DNA of 12,686 nucleotides from SXOA01 sp051004015 (GTDB lineage: Bacteria > Planctomycetota > Planctomycetia > Pirellulales > Pirellulaceae), in the NCBI GenBank assembly GCA_051004015.1, contig JBPCKT010000134.1, positions 1 to 12,686 on the forward strand, in the 5' to 3' direction. Each line of letters opens with the position of its first letter. The stretch's first letter is position 1. Made by a program: the position numbers and the translations under genes. The notes beneath the pieces are model-generated. The model was given only the letters and a program-made list of their open reading frames with translations. It was not told the origin of the DNA and did no database searches. Shown one piece after another: positions 1 through 6,082 of this stretch.

Positions 1-1
1 C

Positions 2-124
2 CTCGAAGGAACCAACAACAAAATCAAAACCATGAACCGCCAGCACTACGGCCTGCGCGACAAGGAATTCTTTAAATTAAAGCTCTATCAACTCCACCAA
101 ACCAAGTACGCTTTAGTCGGATGA
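2..124 (+). pseudogene. ISL3-type transposase, C-terminal end (5' part outside window)
   Basis: The frame opens at the window edge and ends at TGA 122-124, giving 40 residues that begin LEGTNNKIKTMNRQHYGLRD and end KYALVG. The E-G-x-N-N-K-I-K signature followed by a Y-G-(F/L)-R segment is the conserved C-terminal block of ISL3-family DDE transposases, where the Glu is normally the last catalytic acid. The enzyme would cut and rejoin the ends of its own element. Only the last 40 of roughly 400 residues are visible, so it cannot be said whether the whole copy is intact. The terminal inverted repeat is expected just after the stop; the stretch around 125-139 is a candidate, but the partner end is outside the window. 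Confidence 0.75.
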
Positions 125-139
125 ACCACTTTTGGCAAG

Positions 140-556
140 TACTTTGGAGAGTCCTGGGCCGAAGTGCCGGCAGTTCATATTCTGGATATCACCAGTGGTA
201 TGTCTAGTTTCCTGCACGTCGGCTGGACTCCTGTCGTCTCCTGCACTGGAGAAGAAGTATACATCGGTGGCTGGGATGCTCAGTCGCGCTTTTCATGGCT
301 GTGCTACGATCTTGAAGGGCGAAAGTCCGCACCCGCTGAATGGCAAGGCGATTCCGGAGGTCCAATCGCGGCACTAACAAAAACACTGGCGCTTTACAAA
401 GGACTTCCAACTGCTACCAGTGAGCCAGCCATCGGGCTCACGGAACGCCCACTGATTTCACTCAAGGTCGCGACGATCAACTCGCGAGACTTTCAGACCC
501 TAGTGCGAGACTATGACCCCCGCGACTTGGTTTCCTTTGGTAGGCCACTTCCTTAA
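140..556 (+). pseudogene. 3' remnant of an unknown gene, cut by the ISL3 element
   Basis: An open frame in phase with the transposase runs from directly behind its stop (125) to TAA at 554-556. It has no credible start: the first start-like codon is a GTG at 164 in mid-protein with no ribosome site. The readable product begins YFGESWAEVPAVHILD and ends YDPRDLVSFGRPLP. Composition is ordinary for a folded soluble protein, with many aromatic residues and well-spaced Gly and Pro. The simplest reading is that the element landed inside a gene and left its last ~138 codons. The left limit (140) assumes an inverted repeat of about 15 bp after the transposase stop and is a guess. I do not recognise the family; a GDSGGP string in it is discussed under rejected items. 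Confidence 0.5.
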
Positions 557-615
557 ATCCCAAACATTACTTTGCCAAACCAGTACCTGCACCAAGTCCT
601 CCGAAGCCTGTACCC

Positions 616-732
616 ATGAAGAACCGCCTGCGGAGCCTGATGATCGTGGCGGGTATCGTGCTGGGGGCAGTGCTCTTACTTGTGGCGGTGGAGATCGTCT
701 GGATTCTGTATGCCGTAAAGGGAGCCGCGTAG
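616..732 (+). CDS. Small single-pass membrane protein (38 aa)
   Basis: ATG 616 to TAG 730-732 encodes a 38-residue peptide. It has a basic N-terminus (MKNRLR), one long hydrophobic stretch at residues 7-33 (SLMIVAGIVLGAVLLLVAVE followed by IVWILYAV) and a short KGAA tail. This is a classic small inner-membrane protein with the N-terminus inside. No good Shine-Dalgarno is seen and the peptide is too short for family assignment. It ends four bases before the truncated MKFSIR copy, so the two may once have been in one transcript. Function unknown. Confidence 0.5.
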   Translation: MKNRLRSLMIVAGIVLGAVLLLVAVEIVWILYAVKGAA

Positions 733-736
733 CCTC

Positions 737-796
737 ATGAAATTCTCCATTCGCGTCCTGCTGCTCGTACCCAGAGAATTCCACAGGGGCCACTGA
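737..796 (+). pseudogene. Truncated copy of the MKFSIR leader gene (19 codons)
   Basis: ATG 737 encodes MKFSIRVLLLVPREFHRGH and stops at TGA 794-796. The first 11 codons match the start of the intact gene at 1113 almost base for base (ATGAAATTCTCCAT, then CGCG.CCTGCTGCT). The homology ends abruptly after residue 11, where the intact copy continues TVIVALALGWWLDHR. The rest is an unrelated tail that doubles as the ribosome site of the next gene. It is best read as a 5' stub left by a deletion or recombination event, not a functional protein. Confidence 0.6.
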
Positions 797-797
797 A

Positions 798-1085
798 TTG
801 CCTAATCCCAACACTCTGCAAGTCGGGGACCGTATTCGCATACTGCGAGTGCCAGAAAGCGATTTACGTCAACGCGAGAACGAGATTGCCTCCGGCGCGA
901 AAATGGCGGGTTGGACGGCGGACTCCATTGAACGGATCATCGCTCAAACGCCAATTGTTCAGATTTCCCAAATCGATGAGTACGGCTGCGTGTGGTACGA
1001 AACGTCAATCATTGGCAATGACGGAAGGGAAGAAAACCATTCCTTGATCGTTTACGATGATGACACGTGGGAACCTGTTCGATAG
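798..1085 (+). CDS. Hypothetical protein, 95 aa, acidic, soluble
   Basis: A TTG start at 798 is preceded by AGGGG (785-789) at eight bases, which is why I accept this non-ATG start; TGA of the truncated upstream frame ends two bases earlier. The product begins MPNPNTLQVGDRIRILRVPE and has an amphipathic region (DLRQRENEIASGAKMAGWTA), then a beta-like C-terminal half (ISQIDEYGCVWYETSIIGND) ending DDDTWEPVR. There is no signal peptide or membrane segment. The layout (VGD-R-I-R-I-L opening, DEYG..WYE core, D-D-x-W-E-x-V end) resembles small uncharacterised planctomycete proteins, but I cannot name a domain. It could be an immunity-type protein; that is speculation. Confidence 0.7.
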   Translation: MPNPNTLQVGDRIRILRVPESDLRQRENEIASGAKMAGWTADSIERIIAQTPIVQISQIDEYGCVWYETSIIGNDGREENHSLIVYDDDTWEPVR

Positions 1086-1112
1086 GAAATCAACAAGTTC
1101 GGACTCCGCCAC

Positions 1113-1355
1113 ATGAAATTCTCCATCCGCGACCTGCTGCTGGTGACAGTGATCGTGGCCCTGGCGCTGGGGTGGTGGCTAGACCATCGCTTGCTATTAG
1201 GCCGATTACATTCTGTCGGTGGCTACCTTACTCATTTTGCTGGCGAATACAAACGCGACATCAGGGTGGACGACGCTGGGCAGGTTACAGAGTTTATCCC
1301 AGAGTTCGATCCCCCCAATCCTTTCGCACCCGTCCGACAGATGCCCAAGAAGTAG
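1113..1355 (+). CDS. Small membrane protein with planctomycete MKFSIRDLLL leader (80 aa)
   Basis: ATG 1113 to TAG 1353-1355. Residues 1-22 (MKFSIRDLLLVTVIVALALG, then WW) form the recurrent 'RFSIRDLLWLTVVVALALGWW' leader found on many planctomycete proteins: a short basic start and one hydrophobic helix (about residues 8-22). Here the helix is followed by a short soluble part, WLDHRLLLGRLHSVGG to the end at QMPKK. The protein is probably anchored in the inner membrane, with the remainder in the periplasm or cytoplasm. It starts 27 bp after the 95-aa gene and may be co-transcribed with it. Role unknown. Confidence 0.7.
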   Translation: MKFSIRDLLLVTVIVALALGWWLDHRLLLGRLHSVGGYLTHFAGEYKRDIRVDDAGQVTEFIPEFDPPNPFAPVRQMPKK

Positions 1356-1362
1356 GCCCATG

Positions 1363-1420
1363 AAGGGCCGGAAAGGGGGACATTCGGAATGTCGCCTTTT
1401 CTGGTCTTTTCCGGTCCCTT
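1363..1420 (+). repeat. Long imperfect hairpin between genes
   Basis: The outer arms AAGGGCCGGAAA (1363-1374) and TTTTCCGGTCCCTT (1407-1420) pair with one bulged base. The core GACATTCGGAATGTC (1379-1393) is itself a near-perfect palindrome extended by AAGGG/CCTT. The element begins eight bases after the stop of the 80-aa gene. It may act as a transcript end or stabiliser, or be a REP-like dispersed repeat. No U-run follows, so a classic intrinsic terminator is unlikely. Confidence 0.55.
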
Positions 1421-1506
1421 GCGGCGATTCTTGTTTTTGGGTTTCACCACGAGCTGATTCTGGTTTAAACTTTCGTGTTCCACCGTCTTGGCTTAGGATA
1501 TCCGGT

Positions 1507-2205
1507 ATGAGCCTTACGATGTACGGCAAGTTGTCGGACGAGCAATCCGAACGCCTCGAAGCAATCGAAACGCAGGTCGATCAAATTCTGACCGACCGAC
1601 TGGGTAAACGCGCGATTTGGATGTGCCCGGACGGAAAGCGCCTGCGCCTGATCCGGGCTGCGGATTCCGCCGTCCTGTTTGAAGTGCCGGTCAGCGAGTT
1701 TGACAGAATTACCGACAAAGCACTCCTGGAGCGAGTCGAGTCGAGCCTGGGAAGTTCTCTCCCGGCAGATATCAATCCCTCTAGTCCACCCCCGCAGCGG
1801 TCGCTTAACTACACGGGCGTCTATCTGTATGTCGATGGCAGCGACTTGGAGGCCATTGCCGCGAAACTCACTGCCGAGCTCAAAGCCGTCGTCCCCAAGC
1901 AATCTCGCCGCATGCGGGTGATCAATCATCGGTCGGAGCGAACACCCGATCTACAGCCGGAGGATCTGCCCGACTGGCGGTTGGGACTGAATATCGACCG
2001 GACAGACAAGCTGGGAGCGGATCTCAAGAGAGCCGTCGAGGGAGTTGTGCCGCTGGCCAAGAAATATCAGCGTGAGTTCGTGGTCGGATACTTCGATACC
2101 GCCTCGGGCATCTCCGAGGACGTCGCATTCTTCAAGAACGCCACGACCGCAAAGCGGGCGTTGGCTGACGTGTGGGCATTCCTGGACATTCCGCCCGTCA
2201 AGTAA
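1507..2205 (+). CDS. Hypothetical protein, 232 aa
   Basis: I chose the ATG at 1507 because it has TAGGA (1494-1498) eight bases upstream and because the open frame further 5' reads through the hairpin. The product begins MSLTMYGKLSDEQSERLEAI with a predicted helical N-terminus (residues 8-30). It then has a mixed alpha/beta part, a Pro/Ser-rich linker (NPSSPPPQRS) and a C-terminal half with two similar-sized segments: YTGVYLYVDGSDLEAIAAKL and WRLGLNIDRTDKLGADLKRA. There is no signal peptide, membrane segment or catalytic motif I recognise. The gene seems intact and has no close partner; the nearest plus-strand gene ends 150 bp upstream. Confidence 0.75.
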   Translation: MSLTMYGKLSDEQSERLEAIETQVDQILTDRLGKRAIWMCPDGKRLRLIRAADSAVLFEVPVSEFDRITDKALLERVESSLGSSLPADINPSSPPPQRSLNYTGVYLYVDGSDLEAIAAKLTAELKAVVPKQSRRMRVINHRSERTPDLQPEDLPDWRLGLNIDRTDKLGADLKRAVEGVVPLAKKYQREFVVGYFDTASGISEDVAFFKNATTAKRALADVWAFLDIPPVK

Positions 2206-2319
2206 AAGTACTCATCTTCTAGGGACGGATAAACCAGAGAGTTTACCGACTCTTGAGCACGGAAGCTTACAGCAAAAGTAGGCAATCGTCAGAGAGTTCC
2301 TAAAGGGAACCCCCCCCTG

Positions 2320-2667
2320 GTGCGGCCTGGCAGGCTGGAAGCCTACCCCACCGAAAGTACTAGACACTTAGGCAGAAGTGCCATTCTGTATAATAGGGGA
2401 ACAAGGGGCGGAGCTCCGCGCGAGGGCTAGGGAGGGTGAGATCTTTGACATCCTGGGTACGCCTTGAAAAGGTGTTTGATGTTTTGCAGGTGCAAGTCCT
2501 GTCCGGCAGGGGTCGTTCCAGCCGGTAGCAACTGGAGGGGTGGTGGAGGTGACGAAGCCGTCCGAGTCTCCGGTGTAGGGGTCGCTTATGGCGACTTGGC
2601 GAAGTTGCAGGCCGAAACGTGAGAGAATGCTTGCGCCACAAACGGGGAAACCCTGAAACAGAAGTAA
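2320..2667 (+). mobile_element. Group II intron 5' region, decayed remnant
   Basis: The block opens with GTGCGGC at 2320, matching the GUGYG start of bacterial group II introns. It continues as ~300 bases of non-coding, structure-rich sequence of domain I style: many GAA/GAAA loops and paired G/C stems, such as GGGGCGGAGCTCCGCGC around 2403 and CCAGCCGGTAGCAACTGGAG around 2518. It leads into GTGAGAGAATGC (2619), which in one frame reads NACATNGETLKQK, the usual N-terminal end of one class of intron-encoded reverse transcriptase (VRENACATNGETLK..). No domain V hairpin and no catalytic RT blocks are found downstream, so only a 5' fragment remains and it cannot splice or move by itself. Assignment rests on recalled family features, not on a structure search. 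Confidence 0.6.
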
Positions 2668-2913
2668 GCCGTAGCCTAAACCACCGCGCCAGTTCTCGAC
2701 TCTACTCGTAATGGAAGAAATGTTGCCGCTAAGGTTGTGTACCAGTCTGCGCGGAGTGATGAAAAATGGGTTATCAACTCGCGCAGATATCCCCCCGAAT
2801 GGGTCGCAATTATCGAACCGGGAATGGGCCGGGGTATTCCTGGTTCGCTGGGAGTGGAAGCTCTTGGCAAATCAGGAGTTGCGGCGCTAAGGATCGTTGA
2901 GAAGAGAGGGTAA
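2619..2913 (+). pseudogene. Frameshifted N-terminal start of a group II intron reverse transcriptase frame
   Basis: GTG 2619 gives VRE, then a one-base loss changes frame. From 2626 the expected NACATNGETLKQK appears, followed by TAA (2665-2667), three codons, another TAA (2677-2679) and then a clean 77-codon stretch in the same frame to TAA 2911-2913. That last stretch contains the segments VVYQSARSDEKWVINSRRYP, PEWVAIIEPGMGRGIP and SLGVEALGKSGVAALRIVEK. It looks protein-like and is in phase with the RT N-terminus. It could be the decayed N-terminal extension of the same protein, or a separate 58-aa peptide starting at GTG 2737. None of the RT catalytic blocks (for example YADD) are present. 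Confidence 0.45.
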
Positions 2914-3017
2914 AAGAATAGGAATCATCGCCCGCCGAGGAGACGCAAATAGTGGTTATCGGCCCGAGGAGGGGGGAGAGGCGTTAAGGGCGTAGGTCCG
3001 GCGAGCGGCCCAAGTTC

Positions 3018-3124
3018 GGCGCGGGTCTCCTGACCCCGCCGAAACGCCTGACCGCAGGTCTCCCCTTCTGGGGGGCACGGGAGACCTTCGGTCAGCCCTG
3101 GGGCGGGGTCGGGAAACCCGCGCC
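3018..3124. repeat. ~107-bp imperfect palindrome downstream of the BMC gene
   Basis: The left arm 3018-3064 starts GGCGCGGGTCTCCTGACCCC and the right arm 3079-3124 ends GGGGTCGGGAAACCCGCGCC. The reverse complement of the right arm matches the left over nearly its whole length: GGCGCGGGT, GACCCCGCC, TGACCG and AGGTCTCCC are shared in order, with a 6-base mismatch patch in the middle and a ~14-base loop. It ends 22 bp beyond the stop of the minus-strand shell protein gene. A strong RNA hairpin there could end or protect that transcript; the sequence also has the look of a dispersed intergenic repeat. Confidence 0.7.
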
Positions 3125-3146
3125 CAACAGCGATGGCCACCCCGTG

Positions 3147-3788
3147 CTACTTCGGCAGAAGCGCCAGTACCGCCGCGCTGGGCCGGGGGATGACGTGGCT
3201 GGCGATGAGTTTGCCGAGTCCTTGCACCTTGGCGGTGCCGGATTCGATGGCGGCCTTCACGGCGGCGACGTCACCTTTGACGATGACCGTGATGTAGCCG
3301 CCGCCGAGCTTTTCTTTGCCCAGCACTTCCACGTTGGCGGCTTTGCAGGCGCTGTCGATGGCCTCGAAGACGGCGGTGAAGCCCTGGGTCTCGATGAAGC
3401 CAAGGGCGAAGGAGTTGTTGTCGGCCACGGCGGGTTCCTTACGAAGCGATGAGCCGGTGTCGCTCTCGTACACCGGCGTTTTGACCACGGGTTGTTGAAT
3501 CAGCGGGCTTGTCTCGGGGGGGCTCATCAGGGCGGCCCAGGCCCGGTCGTCTGGCCGATTGATGATGGTGGCGACCGGCTTTCCCTGCATCTGCTCGGCA
3601 GCCGCCTTGCCAGCCGCAATGGCCGCCATCACATTGGCCACGCTCCCTTGCACCTTCAGGACCACCCCATAGAAGTCGTTGGACTCCGTCTGGAGCAGCC
3701 GAATGTCCCCGGCCTTATCCATGTAGTCCAGGGCGACCATGGCCGGCGTAAAGCCGGTAACTTCCAGGATGCCGAGGGCTTGGTTCAC
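3147..3788 (-). CDS. Tandem BMC-domain microcompartment shell protein (BMC-T type)
   Basis: The 213-residue product carries two bacterial microcompartment domains. Domain 2 (residues ~127-213, starting FALGFIETQGFTAVFEAIDS) is very close to canonical PduA/CcmK-type shell proteins, including the pore-loop strand KLGGG (160-164), the V-I-V-K-G-D-V-A-A-V-K segment and the HVIPRP end. Domain 1 (residues ~3-88, starting QALGILEVTGFTPAMVALDY) is more diverged: its pore position reads ESNDF and its end is NRPDDRAW. A Pro-rich linker of about 38 residues joins them. Two fused domains normally form trimers that occupy a hexamer tile in a protein shell facet. The start is GTG at 3788 with no strong ribosome site; an in-frame TAG lies a short distance upstream, so no earlier start is likely. 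No other shell or encapsulated enzyme genes are in the window. It lies 111 bp behind a Ser/Thr kinase on the same strand and may share its transcript. Confidence 0.9.
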   Translation of the reverse strand: MNQALGILEVTGFTPAMVALDYMDKAGDIRLLQTESNDFYGVVLKVQGSVANVMAAIAAGKAAAEQMQGKPVATIINRPDDRAWAALMSPPETSPLIQQPVVKTPVYESDTGSSLRKEPAVADNNSFALGFIETQGFTAVFEAIDSACKAANVEVLGKEKLGGGYITVIVKGDVAAVKAAIESGTAKVQGLGKLIASHVIPRPSAAVLALLPK

Positions 3789-3816
3789 AGGGATTTGGGC
3801 GGAAAATGGGGAGGAA

Positions 3817-3838
3817 GCCGGCTAAAGCCGGGACTCCA
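3817..3838. repeat. Small hairpin repeat with the CGGGACTCCA motif
   Basis: CCGGC (3818-3822) TAAA GCCGG (3827-3831) forms a short stem-loop followed by GACTCCA. The motif CGGGACTCCA (3829-3838) recurs in reverse complement twice at the other end of the window (12508-12517 and 12523-12532). It sits between the kinase stop and the shell-protein start. It looks like a member of a dispersed planctomycete intergenic repeat family; a role in expression is not shown. Confidence 0.45.
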
Positions 3839-3899
3839 ACGGGGGCTGACCACCCGCCAGTATAGCTTACGCATCTTGCCACGGTGGGGGCGAATCTGG

Positions 3900-5798
3900 C
3901 TATTGTTTAGCAGGCTCCTGTTGGGCTTGCAGATTGGCAAGTGACTTCACTTCCTCCGCCGTGAGCAAGCGGTTGTAGACGCGGAGGTCGTCCAGCGCTC
4001 CTTGCAGCGAGTCGCTCGGATTGGCGGGATCCTGATTGTGACCCAGCACCCAGCGGCCTTTGTCGTGTTTCGAGAAGAGTTTGCCCTGAGCCACCTCATT
4101 GCCGTTGCGGTAGATCGTGACGAGGCTCCGCTCATCATCAATGGCAATCGCATAATGTTGCCACTCGAGAACTTTGGGACGGTTTGGGTCGACAACTTCC
4201 CCCAGGACTCCGATTCCCTTGCCGATTTCATAGTTGAGGGCAATGAAGGGATGGACAAGGCGAGGATTGATCCCCTTCTCCTCGCGGACCAGGAGCCAGA
4301 ACGCAATGGTCAGTTGTGGAAGGTTGATCGCCGTTTCGGAGGTCGCCAGTTGATCGGGCGGAGTGAACTCCAAGGCATTGCCCAACTTCCCCGGAACCTT
4401 GCCGGGGATTCCCTTCCCTTCATGGCCCAACAAGAACGCGTTGCTTCCCCGGCTGTCGGCCGAGATCTCGCCGCTGGTTTCGTCGAACTTCCAGTGATGG
4501 ACCAGCGCCGAGTCCAGGTCGGTGGGCGTCGGAACGACAGCGACGGGATTCTCGGGACTGCCGGCCTGCTCCTTTTCTTTCAGAGAGCCCGGTGGGTTTT
4601 TGGCGGCCCCGGAGTCATTCCCAAAAAAGTCCGGGCGCAGAAAGGCCAGCACCGCAACGGCAACAGCCATGGCGACCGCCGCACCGCCGACCGCCAGGAT
4701 CCAATTTCGCCGCCACCATGAGTTCGCTACTGCTTTGGTGCCTGAGCGCACGCTCGCAGTGTTCCCCGGCAACGGCTCCAGCGGCAACCGGTCGGTCTGG
4801 AGATTCGGTGAGGAGAGCAGGGCTGTCGGCAACTCTCGCTGGGTGGATTGCACGGCGCTCAAATGGGGCAACTTGTGCCCGGCGCGGAATGCGTGCAGAT
4901 CGGCCAATAACGCGTCACAATTTGGGTAGCGGTCTTCAGGGAGCTTGGCCAGCAGTCGATGTACGATCTGGGCGAGCGCGGGAGGAATCTGTGGGACCGC
5001 CGCCGTTATCGCTGGCGGCGGACTATACACATGGTGAAAAATCAGCGCTGTCGGCGAGTTGGCCGCGAAAGGCAAATGTCCCGCCAGCATCTGGTAGAAG
5101 AGCACCCCCACGGAATACAGGTCCGAGCGGCCATCGACCTCGCCACCCTGGCCCTGCTCCGGGGAAATGTAGTCCATCGTCCCCACCACGACTCCCGTCG
5201 CGGTGACCTTGCGTTCCTGGTGCAGGCTCTTCACCAGCCCAAAATCCGCGAGCAGGGCTCTTTGGCCGCCGTCCGCCAGCAGGATATTCCCAGGCTTGAT
5301 GTCCCGGTGGACGAGCCCAAAGCGATGTGCTGCCGCCAGCCCGGAGACGATCTGCTCAATGATCCGCAGCGTGGTCTCCAAAGGGACCACGCGCTGCTCG
5401 ACCAGGAACTGGCTGAGCGTCGGCCCGTCCACGAATTGCATGGCGAAAAACTGCCGCCCCTCGTCGCAGCTGATGGCATAGATCGGCACGATGTGCGGGT
5501 GCTCCACCTTCGCAGCCGCGGCGGCTTCCGCCCGGAAGCGATTGACGGCTCCTTCCTGCCGCGCGAATTCCGGCGGCAGGACTTTGATGGCCACATACCG
5601 GTCGAGCTCGGCATCGTAGCCTTTGAAAACGTCCCCCATTCCGCCGCTACCGAGGCGGCCCACAATCTCGTAATTGCCGAGGCGACTGAAGGGGAGGGGG
5701 CCACCACTCCGTTGCCGAGGCGGTGGCGCGGAGGGTGGCTGAGCAGAAGTCCTGTTGGGAACTTGATGAGTCTCGTCTTGAGGGAGCTCAGCGTTCAC
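3900..5798 (-). CDS. Membrane Ser/Thr protein kinase with C-terminal LamG-like domain
   Basis: A 632-residue Hanks-type kinase that phosphorylates Ser/Thr on partner proteins. I take the GTG at 5798 as start because AGGA lies seven bases before it; a TTG at 5858 would add 20 residues. Order: Pro-rich N-terminus; kinase domain ~43-308 with P-loop GSGGMGDV (50-57), VAIK lysine (72), HRDIKPGN (164-171), DFG (185-187) and SPEQ activation-segment end (212-215), all intact; Ser/Thr/Pro-rich linker; one membrane helix ~366-387 (WILAVGGAAVAMAVAVAVLA); acidic linker; concanavalin/LamG-like domain ~427-615, opening LVHHWKFDETSGEISADS and closing LDDLRVYNRLLTAEEV. The kinase would be cytoplasmic and the lectin-like part outside the inner membrane, possibly sensing a glycan or protein. 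Partners and ligand are unknown. The next gene on this strand is the shell protein. Confidence 0.92.
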   Translation of the reverse strand: MNAELPQDETHQVPNRTSAQPPSAPPPRQRSGGPLPFSRLGNYEIVGRLGSGGMGDVFKGYDAELDRYVAIKVLPPEFARQEGAVNRFRAEAAAAAKVEHPHIVPIYAISCDEGRQFFAMQFVDGPTLSQFLVEQRVVPLETTLRIIEQIVSGLAAAHRFGLVHRDIKPGNILLADGGQRALLADFGLVKSLHQERKVTATGVVVGTMDYISPEQGQGGEVDGRSDLYSVGVLFYQMLAGHLPFAANSPTALIFHHVYSPPPAITAAVPQIPPALAQIVHRLLAKLPEDRYPNCDALLADLHAFRAGHKLPHLSAVQSTQRELPTALLSSPNLQTDRLPLEPLPGNTASVRSGTKAVANSWWRRNWILAVGGAAVAMAVAVAVLAFLRPDFFGNDSGAAKNPPGSLKEKEQAGSPENPVAVVPTPTDLDSALVHHWKFDETSGEISADSRGSNAFLLGHEGKGIPGKVPGKLGNALEFTPPDQLATSETAINLPQLTIAFWLLVREEKGINPRLVHPFIALNYEIGKGIGVLGEVVDPNRPKVLEWQHYAIAIDDERSLVTIYRNGNEVAQGKLFSKHDKGRWVLGHNQDPANPSDSLQGALDDLRVYNRLLTAEEVKSLANLQAQQEPAKQ

Positions 5799-6082
5799 GA
5801 TGGCTTCCTGTGCTGCCTGGCAACGAGTGCGAATCGGGGCAGATTCTCTAGGCCCCAACCCTCTCTCAGTTGTACTCGGGAATCAAACCGGCTGGCAAGC
5901 AAACGAGGCCGCGAGGCGACGTGCGACTGTGAGCCGATTGTTCCGGTTGTGCCGGTTTGCCGAAGGGAGTTTACAAAACTGCTCTGTGCTATCGCCGATT
6001 AGCGATGAGGAAGTATGCCGCAAAACGGATTGTGCCGCGGCATGTCCCTCATCTATCCGCATCACGACGAAACGGAGTTCGC
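5799..6082. promoter_or_regulatory. Divergent intergenic region between kinase 1 and the barrel gene
   Basis: These 284 bases separate two genes that run away from each other, so both promoters are expected here. A weak candidate for the barrel gene is TTGTGC (about 5947), then 18 bases, then TTACAA (about 5971). The match is poor and planctomycete promoter consensus is not well fixed. No clear operator repeat or riboswitch was seen. The open frame that continues upstream of 6083 on the plus strand has no good ribosome site and is treated as non-coding. Confidence 0.3.

Noticed and set aside
326..376. GDSGGP string like the serine-protease active site of the trypsin family
   Set aside because: No His or Asp partner motifs and no trypsin-like C-terminal end follow; the string sits near the middle of a gene remnant of different style, so it is most likely coincidence.
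4959..6002. Long plus-strand open frame of 347 codons over kinase 1
   Set aside because: It is the antisense shadow of the kinase gene in high-GC DNA: rich in Arg, His and Pro, no domain, no ribosome site, while the minus strand has every kinase motif.
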